A stretch of 64,000 bases of DNA from Nematostella vectensis (taxonomy: Eukaryota > Cnidaria > Anthozoa > Actiniaria > Edwardsiidae). Position numbers and translations under genes: made by a program. Position 1 is the first letter of the stretch, and each line of letters opens with the position of its first letter. The DNA lies in NCBI RefSeq assembly GCF_932526225.1, contig NC_064038.1, positions 13,763,070 to 13,827,069 of the forward strand. The letters run 5' to 3'. Under the pieces are notes generated by a model. The model made no database searches. It was not told the DNA's origin and was given only the letters and a program-made list of their open reading frames with translations. Shown here one piece after another: positions 1 to 12,600 of this stretch.

Positions 1-340
1 TTATTCAAAGAATGAAAAATATTTCATTTCACAAATAAGGTTTAACTAGGACAATCTTTGTCTATCTTAACCTATGTTGAATAATGGATTGGGTTAAAAT
101 CATAATCTTGGCCGATATCCATGTTTAGAGGGTCTACAAATACTTTTAAATTTGTAAAATTTAAAGCATATTTGCTCACTTTTTTTAAACCGTTTTTAAC
201 CGTTTCGGGTTTCGACACTGTATTCTAAAAGTGTAATCTCACTTAAAACAGGTGGGTACATTGCACTCAAATCAAATTAATCGAAATTCGAAATCAAATC
301 AAATCGAAAATCAAATTAATAGATGAAAAATTCTTCTTAC

Positions 341-670
341 CGAGAACTGTGATGGAGCTGGTTTTCTTGTCGGAGCCCCTTAGATTAGTTACGGTGCAAG
401 ACACCTCCCCGCTATCGTACGGTAGTACCTCTACCATGGTCAAGGTGTCAGAATCCGAATCAATAAGTTGCCGTTCATTAGACATAGCACGGACCCCGTA
501 TCTCGTCCACTTCACGAAAGGTTTCGGGAGGCCATCGGATGGGCAGCGAAGTTTGAGAGTAGAGCCGGCGAGCAGTGTTATGTTGTCGCCGATGTTTGCC
601 GTAATATTTGTGATGGATGACAACAGAGAAACGACTTTACCAATAGAAGTGATGCGAGGCTTGGCTCCAG
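341..670 (-). CDS. Exon 27 seen: Ig domain 19 (gene continues past the left edge)
   Basis: 110 codons, phase 1-1. Starts GAKPRITSIGKV. Shows NIGDNITLLAGSTL, CPSDGLPKPFVKW and DSGEVSCTVTNLRGSD. Donor GTAAGA shows that more exons follow outside the window. Confidence 0.9.
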
Positions 671-3600
671 CTGTGCGAAAAACAGATATTTGAAAGAAGT
701 CAATATGTTTATTGAAAACATCATCTATAATCTTATTTCATATTACACATAAAAGCTTATTTCATATAATGTTCTAGTACGACGCACGCCACCGTGGCCA
801 TTTTGACAGTTTTGTATAGTAGACCAATGAGGATGCGAAAAATGTTTTGTCTGATAAGACGCGCGCTACCGTGGCCACATTGAAAGTTTTGTGAAGTAAG
901 CCAATAAGGATTCGAGAAACGTGCTGACTGGCATGAACATCAATAGCCAATCAGCGAGGTCTTAAAATGCTTCAGTCCACATAAGAGCACATCGAAATCC
1001 TCCTTGTTATAAAGTTCATTTCAATCAAAATATAATTTTTTTAAAGCCGCATTGTCACCAGTTTACTCCTGGAGGGCGGACGGAAACCTCAACCGACAAG
1101 AGACAAAAGAATCTTTTAGATTCAGCGCCATCAGGCCATCCGCTCTAAATTATCGGTCACATCTTCAAAGAAACTTCAAACAGACACACTGCTAAATATT
1201 TTTCGCCTTTTCCATTCCGTTCCGTCGTTGGAGATTGTTAAGTAATCGACCTGGGGGGAGGTAAACTGGGGACATTGCCGCTTTGAACTTGATCTTGGTG
1301 GCCAGGGGGGAGGGGGGGGGTAAACTGGGGACATTGCCGCTTTGAACTTGATCTTGGTGGCCAGGGGGGAGGGGGGGGGGGGTAAGCTGGGGACATTGCC
1401 GCTTTGAACTTAATCTTGGTGGCCAGGGGGGAGGGGGGGTAAACTGGGGACATTGCCGCTTTTAACTGGATCTTGGTGGCCAGGGGGGAGGGGGGGGGGG
1501 GTAAACTGGGGACATTGCCGCTTTTAACTTGATCTTGGTGGCCAGGGGGGAGGGGGGGGGGGTAAACTGGGGACATTGCCGCTTTTAACTTGATCTTGGT
1601 GGCCAGGGGGGAGGGGGGGGGGGGTAACTGGGGACATTGCCGCTTTTAACTTGATCTTGGTGGCCAGGGGGGAGGGGGGGGGGGGGTAACTGGGGACATT
1701 GCCGCTTTTAACTTGATCTTGGTGGCCACTATACGCGCGTCGTACCAAAGGCATATCAGATGGATGGGTCGTATTTGACAGTATTTTATCCTGTGCAGTA
1801 AATTATCTAAGTCATAATGAGTCTTTGCTATCAATTTGCAAGTCATTCATCAAGTAATATTTGTATTTTAATAAGCTCCCCTTTGCATGAAACGTTGCTT
1901 CCAGGTGGACAAGGTTGGCTCACATCGATGATTAGAAAATGGCGATAATGATAATTATAATGGGTATGGTGATGATGATGATGAAATTGATGTTGCTGTT
2001 GATGATGATAATGATGATGACGACGGCGATGATGATGATAATGATGAAGATGGTGATGATGATAGTGATAATAATGATGACGATGATGACGATGATAATG
2101 ATGATGATGATTGGGATGATGATGATGATGATGACGACGACGACGACGATGATGATGAGTGATAAAGATGGTGATGATGATAGCGACGGTGATGACTGAG
2201 TTTTTTTTTATAAGAAAGCAGGCCTATTTAAGGGAAAAACTAATACACCGTAATACAACTCACCCTCGATCTTGATAACACTCCTAGCGGAGCCCTGCCC
2301 ATTAGCACTCGTAGCATTACACACATAGTCCCCACTATCCTCACTCCGCGCCTTAATTATCGTCACTGATTGGTTAGTCACTGTTACTTGGCCATGTGAC
2401 GTCAGGGGCTTGCCGTTGAACGTCCAGGTGATGGTGGGCACAGGTAGACCGATGGCTTGACAGACAAACGTGACGGTCACGCCAGATAAAGCTGTCACGC
2501 TAGCGCCCACCTTGGAGGTCACGGGGTTTTGGTGATCAAGTTGGGTAATAACTGTTTCCACAGTGCTGATTTTGGGGCCGTAAGTATCTGAACCAAAAAT
2601 ACAATCATTTCCATTAACTTCAAGAAAAGTAAAGGCTCTTAAAATTCAAGTAAATCTGCTTATTTTGCGCTAAAAATACAAATATCTTAGATACTTTTGA
2701 CGCTTGGTTTTGCTGTCTACCATGTCTCGTCTCCATGCGCTCGTTCCAGTTCTCTCATAATATAGCTATACTAGAGCTATACGTACCCAAAACAGTAATC
2801 AAACTGCTAGCGACGTCACTTCCGCGAGCATTGTTAGCTGTGCAGACCACATTCCCGGTATCCGTTGCTAGAATCTTCAAGAATACCAGAGCGTTCTTCT
2901 CAACCATCACTCGGTCACTGGGTACCACAGGTCTCCCACGCATAGTCCACGTCACTACGGGCTTCGGGATTCCTATAGCCTTACACGTGATCTTGATTGA
3001 CGATGACGCGAGCAGAGTTACCTTGGTTCCTATGGTGACTGTCAGGTTGGAGAATTTTGATTGGTCTTCTATGACGTCAGCTGAGCGGGTGATGACAGGT
3101 ATGCTACCAGCTGGTGATTGACAAGGCATTTGAATGACAAAGTTAGAGAGATCTCTCAGCACTGAAATATTCACAGATATTCACGCAAATATTCACAGGA
3201 ATCAGGGTATTACAAATAGAAAGTCTGAAGTCCATAGATCCGACTAAAAGGACGATGATGATTTGTTTTGTTTTGAATATTCAAAACTTTGATCTCATTC
3301 AAAAATACAACTTTTTCTGTATCATTTGATCGCTTGAAAATAGAATTGAGACGCTTTATTTTATGGATGGATTGATATTCAGCGTTATTCAAGCAGATTT
3401 GACTCACTACAGAGATAATAAGCATCTCATTAGCGCACATGGTTTCATAGCCTACGATACCACGCGTCACGCAAGTCGGATCGATTGGCTTTAAAAATAC
3501 CCAAGCACAAAAAGGAGTCACTGCAAGTTTTTTCGAGTTATTTGAAATAGGAGAGCAAGTCGCTAAGAACTGAACGTCACTCAGATCAGTGAAAAAGCTG

Positions 3601-6600
3601 GTTTGTCCGCAGTGTTCATGGCTCAATAACAATTAAAATCCACGCAGCCTAGTAGTCAAATTAAGTATTTTTTGATAAATGTATTAATAAGTAAAATATT
3701 TTTTTAATCAAAGATAATATACTTATTCAGAACAAGGTGATTCTTATAGGAACTATTATCTAATATAACGAAGCAACAACAACTGTTAGCCGTTTATGCT
3801 TGCTAAATACTAAATGACCAATTTCAACAATTCTCCATACCGATAAGGATGAGATGTGATGTTACCGTCACTTCGCCAGCGGGGCTACGTGCTAAGCATG
3901 CGTAGACGCCAGAATCAGCATTACTGGTCTTCGTGATACGCAGTGCGGAGCCTTGTATTGTCACGTGACCGGAAGTGATGTCGCCTGAATTGTGTTTCCA
4001 TGATGTCACAGGCATGGGCAAGCCGGTTGCGCTACAGACTAGCGTGACGGAAGCGCCAGCCAGGACTGTGAGGTTAGACCCAATCAGAGCCCTTACGGGA
4101 TCAGTGCTGTTGATGCTACTCAGTGATTGGCTGGACGACTCAATAAATGGACCACGTGGCTCTGAAGAACAATAAAAGTTGCGTGACTTCATGACAAAGA
4201 TGTGGGAATACTAAAGTTTGGTTCTCACTTGGACGTAAACGCAAACGAAAGCGCAACATACACAAGTGAGAATCGGTAAAACACAAGCGCAAGCGCAAGC
4301 GCAAGAAAATTGCGTTCAAGTGAGAATCGCAAAATAAGGTGCGCTGCACTTGCATTTACGTTCAAGTGAGAACCAACCTTCAACGGGGGATTTTATCGTC
4401 TCCATAATGCACAAACTATAAAAAAGCTTGCATCAATAACCTTTCAATTTCCTCCCACGTGATTAGCCTGGCAATAAACTGTTTTGAATCAAAATTTGGT
4501 GAAATAAAGTTATCAACCTAAAAATGACAGACTTGATTTATGATGAGTGAAGCCCCGCAGGTCGATAAATGTATGGATCTGTCTGTAATAATGAGGATTG
4601 CAATAGCAACTCCGCCCTTCCTACCGCGGACTAGAAGTGAGCTACTGGCCCCATCAGAGCCCTCTAGATTAGACGCCTGGCATGTATATCTCCCTGAATC
4701 CGCTGCCCGCAATCCCAGCAGGCTCAGCTCCCCAGTAGATTCATTCACCGTCACCTGACCACCGCTTGTCAGGGCAGCGCTGTTGCGCAACCAGCTGTAA
4801 GTGGGGGAGGGGATCCCTGTAGCGTTGCATTGTATGATAAGGCTGGATCCTGCCAACAGGCTGATGTAGTCCCCAATGTGAGCTTTCTTAGTTTTGAATG
4901 TCGATAATTCTTTGATAACATTTCTGGAGAGAATAATCCTAGGCCTTGCTCCGGCTGAAATCAAAAACAAGATTACTTAAAAGGATTTTTTCTAGATTAT
5001 AATGACTGTACGGGTAGGTTCTTGTTTGAGAATTTTTAGCGTCTTGATTTGAATAAAAAAGTATATAGTGAGAAAATGAAGTTTGATTAGAGGGGTGTAA
5101 GGGGATTCCACAGGCCACATTGATTTTCTGGTGAAATATTGCAGTTTTGAAGTCTACTATGCCTCAAATGCAAACCTGGGTTGGGGATGGAGCTTAGAAT
5201 AAAACAATGTAAAACCTCGTGTATCTAGATGGCGTGTAATCAGATACAGCTGTATAGACATAGGATAGCTCACCTAGTATAGTGAGATGAATCACAGGTA
5301 TAGACATAGGATGACTAAACTAGTATAGTGAGATAAATCACAGATATAGACATAGGATAGCTAACCTAGTATAGTGAGATGAATCACAGGTATAGACATA
5401 GGATGACTAAACTAGTATAGTGAGATGAATCACAAATATAGACATAGGATAGCTAACCTAGTATAGTGAGATGAATCACAGGTATTGACATAGGATAACT
5501 AACCTAGTATAGTGAGATGAATCACAGATATAGACATAGGATAACTCACCTAGTATAGTGAGATGAATCACAGGTATAGACATAGGATAACTAACCTAGT
5601 ATAGTGAGATGAATCACAGATATAGACATAGGATAACTCACCTAGTATAGTGAGAGGAATCACAGATATAGACATAGGATAGCTAACCTAGTATAGTGAG
5701 ATGAATCACAGGTATTGACATAGGATAACTAACCTAGTATAGTGAGATGAATCACAGATATAGACATAGGATAACTCACCTAGTATAGTGAGATGAAACA
5801 CAGGTATAGACATAGGATGACTCACCTAGTATAGTGAGATGAAACACAGGTATAGACATAGGATAGCTCACCTCGTATATAGAGATGAACCACAGATAGA
5901 GAGGGTAGCCTACCTAGTATGGTGAGAGTTGTCTCCGCAGAATCAGTGCCGTAGAAGTTACTCGCAACACACTTGATACTTCCGTCGCCACCGACCCTCA
6001 AATTACTCAACTTCAACACTTCTTCTGAGTTGCTCAGATTAACGCCATTGCGTATCCATGACAACGTAGGCTTGGGCACGCCCACTGCTGAGCACTGAAT
6101 GAGGATGGTGGATCCGTCAATCACCGTGACGTCACTTCCTATGATGACGCTTACCGCTTCACGGATAGTGGATTTGACAACATCACGTGACAATGTGATG
6201 TTGGGGTTTGAAGGATCTAGAAAAAAGAGGAATTTTAAATCCGTCACTATGGAAAAGTCACGGTAAGCTTAGAAACACTCAAATACCTCCGAACTGTGAC
6301 AAGCAATGTCTCTGACCCTATCCTTACAAAGGCATATTAGAGGTTGCCGTGACGTCACTACTTTCCTACAAACGTCATATTATAGGTTGCCGTGGCATCG
6401 CGGTGGCGTCACTTCTTACCTTAAACTTCATATTAGAGGTTGCCGTGGCATCGCGGTGGCGTTACTTCTTACCTTAAACGTCACATTAGAGGTTGCCGTG
6501 ACATCACTTATTACCTTAAACGTCATATTAGAGGTTGCCGTGACGTTACTACTTACCTATAAACGTTATATTAGAGGTTGCCGTTACGTCACTACTTACC

Positions 6601-9600
6601 CATAAACGTCATATTAGAGGTTGCCGGGACGTCACTACTTACCTATAAACATGATATTAGAGGTTGCCCTGACGTCACTAATTACCTATAAACGTGATAT
6701 TAGAGGTTGTCGTGACGTCACTTCTTACCTATAAACGTCAAATTAGAGGTTGCTTGACGTCACTACTTACCTATAAACATCATATTAGAGGTTGCCGCGA
6801 CGTCACTAGTTACCTATAAACGTGATATTAGAGGTTGTCGTGACGTCACTTCTTACCTTAAACGTCACATTAGAGGTTACCATGACGTCACTACTTACAT
6901 ACAATAGTCATATTAGGTTGCCGTGACGTCACTACTGACCTATAAACGTCATATTAGAGGTTGCCATTACGTTACTATTTACTTATAAACGTCAAATTAG
7001 AGGTTGCCGTGACGTCATTACTTACCTATAAAAGTCATATTAGAGGTTGCCGTGGCATCGCCTCCCGGATTGCTTGCCAAGCACTTGTACACGCCGTTGT
7101 CCTCTTTCTGGGGGTTCGTCAGCAAAAGCTTAGAGCCATCAATCTTTAAATGTCCCCCAGGAACAACAGACTCCCCGTTTCTGCTCCAGCGGATCAATGG
7201 ATTCGGGAATCCTGTGGCGGGGCACGAGATCGAGGTTCTTGTGCCGCTGAGAGTTGTTAGCGTATCGCCTACGAGAAGTGTCAGCGGTTTCTTGAGCGGA
7301 TCCACGACGGAGTAGACCTTGTTTGATAATTGTATCTTTGGCGCAACTGGACCTGAAAATAGCCGCGGTAATAAGGGATGCACATATATGACGGTAAAAC
7401 ATGACTTGACGTTTCCAATAACCTCATTTCACATCAAATAAGGCGGAAAATTACTAAGTACTAAGTCCCCTAAAGTACTAAGTCCCCTAAGCACAAACAA
7501 ATTATCAAATGCGTTTCAAATTAGTTTAAAATATAAGGAACTCATGGTTATTGTAAGAAATTGTATCTTCTTTCTCCATCTCTTCAAAGTGCGCCAGGGT
7601 TTTTCCGCGCGTACACTTATAGGTCGTGCGAACAGCGATATTCTAATTGTATTCCTTATATTCTCCTCCCTTTATCCCTCCTTTGGATCGAAGGTAATCC
7701 ATCTAAAGATTACTCCCCTGATCTGCCCCTAGTGCAAAGCGCAGGATAGCAGCTGGTGTTTTTCGTACACGTCTTCGATTGTAACGAGACTCGAGCACAC
7801 GACCCACATTACCCGCATGGGCTAGGTCTAGCGCTCTCCACTACAGGAGACCTTATGGTAACACCTTTTCTAGTTCGCTAACAGCGCCTTCAGTGCACTA
7901 TCAATTGTGGCCTACCCTCGACAGTTGTGTAGCTTGTCTAGTACGATAACAGTTCCTTCAGAGCACTATCAGTTGCGGCCTACTTACGACGTTGTGTAGC
8001 TCAGCTAGTTCGCTTAAAGCGCCTTCAGTCCCTATCATTTGCGGCCTACCTACGACAGTCGTGTAGCTTGTCTCTAGATCCTCGCCCGCGATGTTCTTGG
8101 ATTTACACATGTATTGTCCCTGCTCCTCAGCGGTTATCTCGATGATGCTAAGCGCGCCAGTATTCGGATCAACCTTTAACGTGTCACTTTCCGTGACGGC
8201 CGAGCCGTTTATGAACCAAGTGACGGCAGGCTTGGGTGTGCCGATGGATGGACATTGCAGTTCCAGATCTTTTCCTTCCAAGATTGTTATATTTCCTATA
8301 AAAGAGAAGATAACCGAATTCCGAGTCACTTCCGTATAGTACCGACTCACTACAAAACAGTATCATATCTAACATAAAAAAAGCTATCCGCGAACAGTAC
8401 CGAGTCACTTCGAAATAGCATCGATTTATACGCGAAAAAGTATACCGAATTACTGTCGATAAACGAGATACCAAGTCTGTTCGCGACATTCCAGCAACAT
8501 TTATTGCTAGAGCCACCCCTTTTTTATTATCAACAAGACTTGTTGTTTGAGAGGTGAAATTTGCATAATAATTAAGCTATAGAAAGCGCTTGAGTATTTC
8601 AACCCGCGAATAAGTTAGTCCAGTTATTTAAACTCCGCGAGGCGTCGACAGCAGGCAGTGAAGGACTGGGGCGAGAATGAAGTCTACTTGTTTTCGATGT
8701 GTACGAGGCGAACGTCACGATTATTTTTCAACATACTTTTCATATAGGATTTTTGTCAAATATATTTAGCTTTCTACTTTTTTTGGAAACATAAGTACAT
8801 AAGTGCGTATTATACATAAAGGCGTATTATACATAAGTGCGTATTATACATGAGTCAATACGGTAGTTGTTTGCTCATGAACAAGGTGGATGCTCAGGAC
8901 GAGGTTATACTCACCGCCTATGATGTGATAAAACAAGCGCTTGTTTTCGGACGCGATCAGGTTCTTCTTCGATGACAGAATTTTCGGAGCCACGCGCTTC
9001 TCGATTTTGTCTGACAAATAAAAAAAATAAATCCTTCTGGAATCGCTCAATAATTGCATATCGAACGATTTGTCATTTACAAAAAGCGACGGGTTTCTAA
9101 CAGTCTAATACAATACTCGGCTATTTGGAAATTTACTTTGGATTTCTCCAAGTACAACACCCCTCGCCCCATACCCCACCTTCCTCCCTAAATGTGGGTC
9201 CCCTAAAGTACCGTGAATCGTTACTGCAGAGCTCGCAATGGCAGTTCCCTTGAGGTTTGTCGCCACGCAGTCATACCGCCCGCTATCAGCACTCTCCGTA
9301 CTACTTAGAGTGAATGCGCGACCACCCTGCTGAAGGGTAGCACCCCCCTTCTTCCAGACTACAAAGGGGACAGGTAACCCCTCTGCCGTGCACGTCAACG
9401 TGATGGAGCTACCCCTGAGGGCGCTGACGTTGGCACCGATAGTGACAGTGAAGGTGGCGTTGACGATGAACTCGAATTTGTCATCAAGCGTCATAATGGT
9501 CGGGGCCTTGGGCTCTGAGGAAAAAGAGTCACGATTAACCGATTACATTCCATTTCTTTCCGAGGTTTGAAGGAAAATACACCATCAAGCAATAACGCAC

Positions 9601-12600
9601 AGATAAAGCAGCAATCTACTGTATGTATAGGCTCGAGTTCCAGCTGTCGCTAAGCCTCACCGCAGGCTCACAGAAGAGCTGGGAATCGAACCTATTGTAT
9701 GTAACGAAAGATGCTTAAAACAGCAGGGAGATTGTCGATAAGATTGGAAGGATTTGGGTGCCTAAAAGCCGGTAAATAACTTATTTGTTTTGTCCACTCA
9801 AGCCTGCTTGTTTTGCGTGCGCACATTGTAGTGACAGAAAGGAAAATGGGACGACTTCATGAATGTTCCCTTACCTCTGAACGTAACTTCAGAGTATGCC
9901 GTGTCCTGACCGAGATTGTTGACCGCCCGACAGCTATATCTTCCGGAGTCAAACACCGATGCTTTCCCGCTATTGAAAACCAGATCTGTTGATCGAGCGA
10001 TAGTGAACTTGTCCCCTGAAGCTATAGGCCCATTTTTGGCCCACGTGACCTTAGGGGGCGGCAACCCTTCAACTGGGCAAATGATTGACACCTCGGTCCC
10101 AGTAAGCGTTTCGACCTTGTCGCCAATGGTGACGATGACAGGGTCACGTGACTTGAGCGACTTGTGCGTCCCTACGGATCCCGTCACCCATGTGGACCTG
10201 ATGAAGGGCTTGAAAGGGGCTAAAAAATGAATAATAGAATGACATGTAAAGTATTTTGAAGCATGTGAAGTCGTAGGAAGGGGAAGAAATACGACGAGTT
10301 CCCTCCCATTTCGCTTTCCTCTTTATGAACAAATACCCTGGAACTTTCTGCACCGTGTCCGGTACGTGTTTTTGAGTGGCCAAAATGTCGACCACTAAGA
10401 AAAGTTGAGTTCGCACTGTACCTTTGATTTGTAAATCCGTGGTGACGGCAGCGAATCCGCCTTTGTTTGTAGCCAAACATGCATACTCCCCGCTAAGCTC
10501 GCCATTGAACCTCGTATCAATGATGACACCGTAGTGCGTGACATTGTAACGCAACTGGCGCATTCTCCCCGTCAAGTCGACTTTGTTTCTAGTCCACTGC
10601 ACGATGGGTTGTGGGAACCCTGTGGCGTGACAAACTAGCGTCACGCGACTGCCTTTGAGTACGGTGATTGCGTTACCTATACTGGAGGTAAGACTTGTTA
10701 CTTTGTCGACGGCCCTGATGGTGGCTTTCTCCGCGTGGATGACGGGGTCCTCGATAGCTGTGGCGAGAGCGGTTGATCAAAATATTTGTCTACTATGATG
10801 ATTGGGAATTGATATGGGGATACTTTTTGAATAAACCCTGGATATATAAACGCTGGTGAAAATAGGCCGTTTCCATAACCCGTACCCGTATCTTCAACAT
10901 CAAGCATCTACCACCATACCTTTAACCCCATAACCCGTACCATTAACATCCCAGCACTAGGACTTACCCATAACTATTACCATTAACATTCAGCACTAGG
11001 CCTTACCCATAACCATTACCATTAACATTCATCAATAGGTCTTACCCATAACCATTACCATTAACATTCAGCACTAGGTCTTACCCATAACCATTACCAT
11101 TAACGTTCATCACTAGGCCTTACTCATAACCATTACCATTAACATTCATCAATAGGTCTTACCCATAACCATTACCATTAACGTTCATCACTAGGCCTTA
11201 CCCATAACCATTACCATTAACATTCATCACTAGGTCTCACCCATAACCATTACCATTAACATTCATCACTAGGTCTTACCCATAACCATTACCCATAACT
11301 ATTTCCATTTACATTCAGCACTAGTACCTTTGATATTCAACACTGTTGACTTGCTATCATTGCCAGCAACATTGGAAGCAACACACGTGTAGGTCCTCGA
11401 GTCTCCCACCTTCAGCTGAGGGAGCTTCAAGGTATCGCTATCCACAACGATCTCACCAAGCCTCCAGCGGATGGTGGGAGCCGGCAGGCCCTGGGCCGAG
11501 CACTTCAACTCGAGGCTGACGCCAGGGATGGTGGTGATCGTGCTGCCAACATCAACCGAAAGCTTCATGATCTCAAACAGGTCCATGTCTTTAGGCGCGC
11601 CCCTAATCTTTGGCTTAGTGGGGTCTGCAAAGGGGTGTACAAGACAATGTGAAGCGTATTGTACAATGTGAGCCGTATCAATATCCGCATTATTTGTCTG
11701 AACATTCACAACTTGAGGTCAATATAGAGAAACATTCTAACAAACTTATGTACGATGTATTTTAAGTTAAGCTAAAGTTAAAGGCGTCTGCAATCATAGA
11801 TCATCTGATATTTTGGTCTTTTGTCTTTAATGAACTGGTATTAATATTTTTACAAGTGGTATTCACCTTAACGGCCCTGTACCGCCCTAAGCTGGCAGTT
11901 CCCAATATATACCTATTTCACAAAAGGTTGTCAGTGCAAATGGCGAATGGCAAATGGCTTATGGGTACTAATTATTTGTAAAATTAAAGGTGTGATATAA
12001 AGTCCAGCAATGTCATAGCTGGTAACCTTTAGCGGGTAATTGTTTTGATTTATCCGTACTCTTCGAGACGCATAGTTACTTTCGGTCGTAGAACTGCCAT
12101 TTGCCAATTGCAATGACAACCTTTATTGAAATACAGGTGTATCCCAAGAAACTTCCCCCTTCTCACCAACAAAAACACACCTATCATTTTAAAACGATAA
12201 AGTAAAAAAAAAACATTGGTTACCTATGAAATCTTATAAAGCATTTATAATGAACAAACAGTAATGCTATTAGGCGTGGTGCTAAGTATACTTACCTCGA
12301 ACAGTGACGTCAGACGCGCGGCTATCAAGTGCTATAACATTACTAGCAGTGCACTGATACTTCCCAGAATCCACTCCAGCCACCGCGGGGATCACCAGCT
12401 CAGTCCCCCGTAAGTCAGCGCGGCCGCTTTTTTCCAAAGGCTCACCATTAAGGGACCACGATGTCGATGGCAGTGGCACTCCGGTTGAGGGGCACTGCAG
12501 AACTAGTTTGGCGCCAGCTAAGAGTGTGATGGTTGTGCCAATTGTGGCAGTGACCGCTGACAGGTCCTTCAGGGACTGAAGGCGCTTTGAAATGAATTCA

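Noticed and set aside
1238-1846. Proline-rich minus-strand frames
   Set aside because: Translation of the 58-bp minisatellite in an Ig-gene intron.
1939-2199. Methionine-rich frame
   Set aside because: Translation of an ATG microsatellite.
9600-9720. tRNA gene suggested by GGTTCGATTCCCAGC on the minus strand
   Set aside because: A T-loop-like box is present but no matching acceptor, D or anticodon arms could be folded around it.
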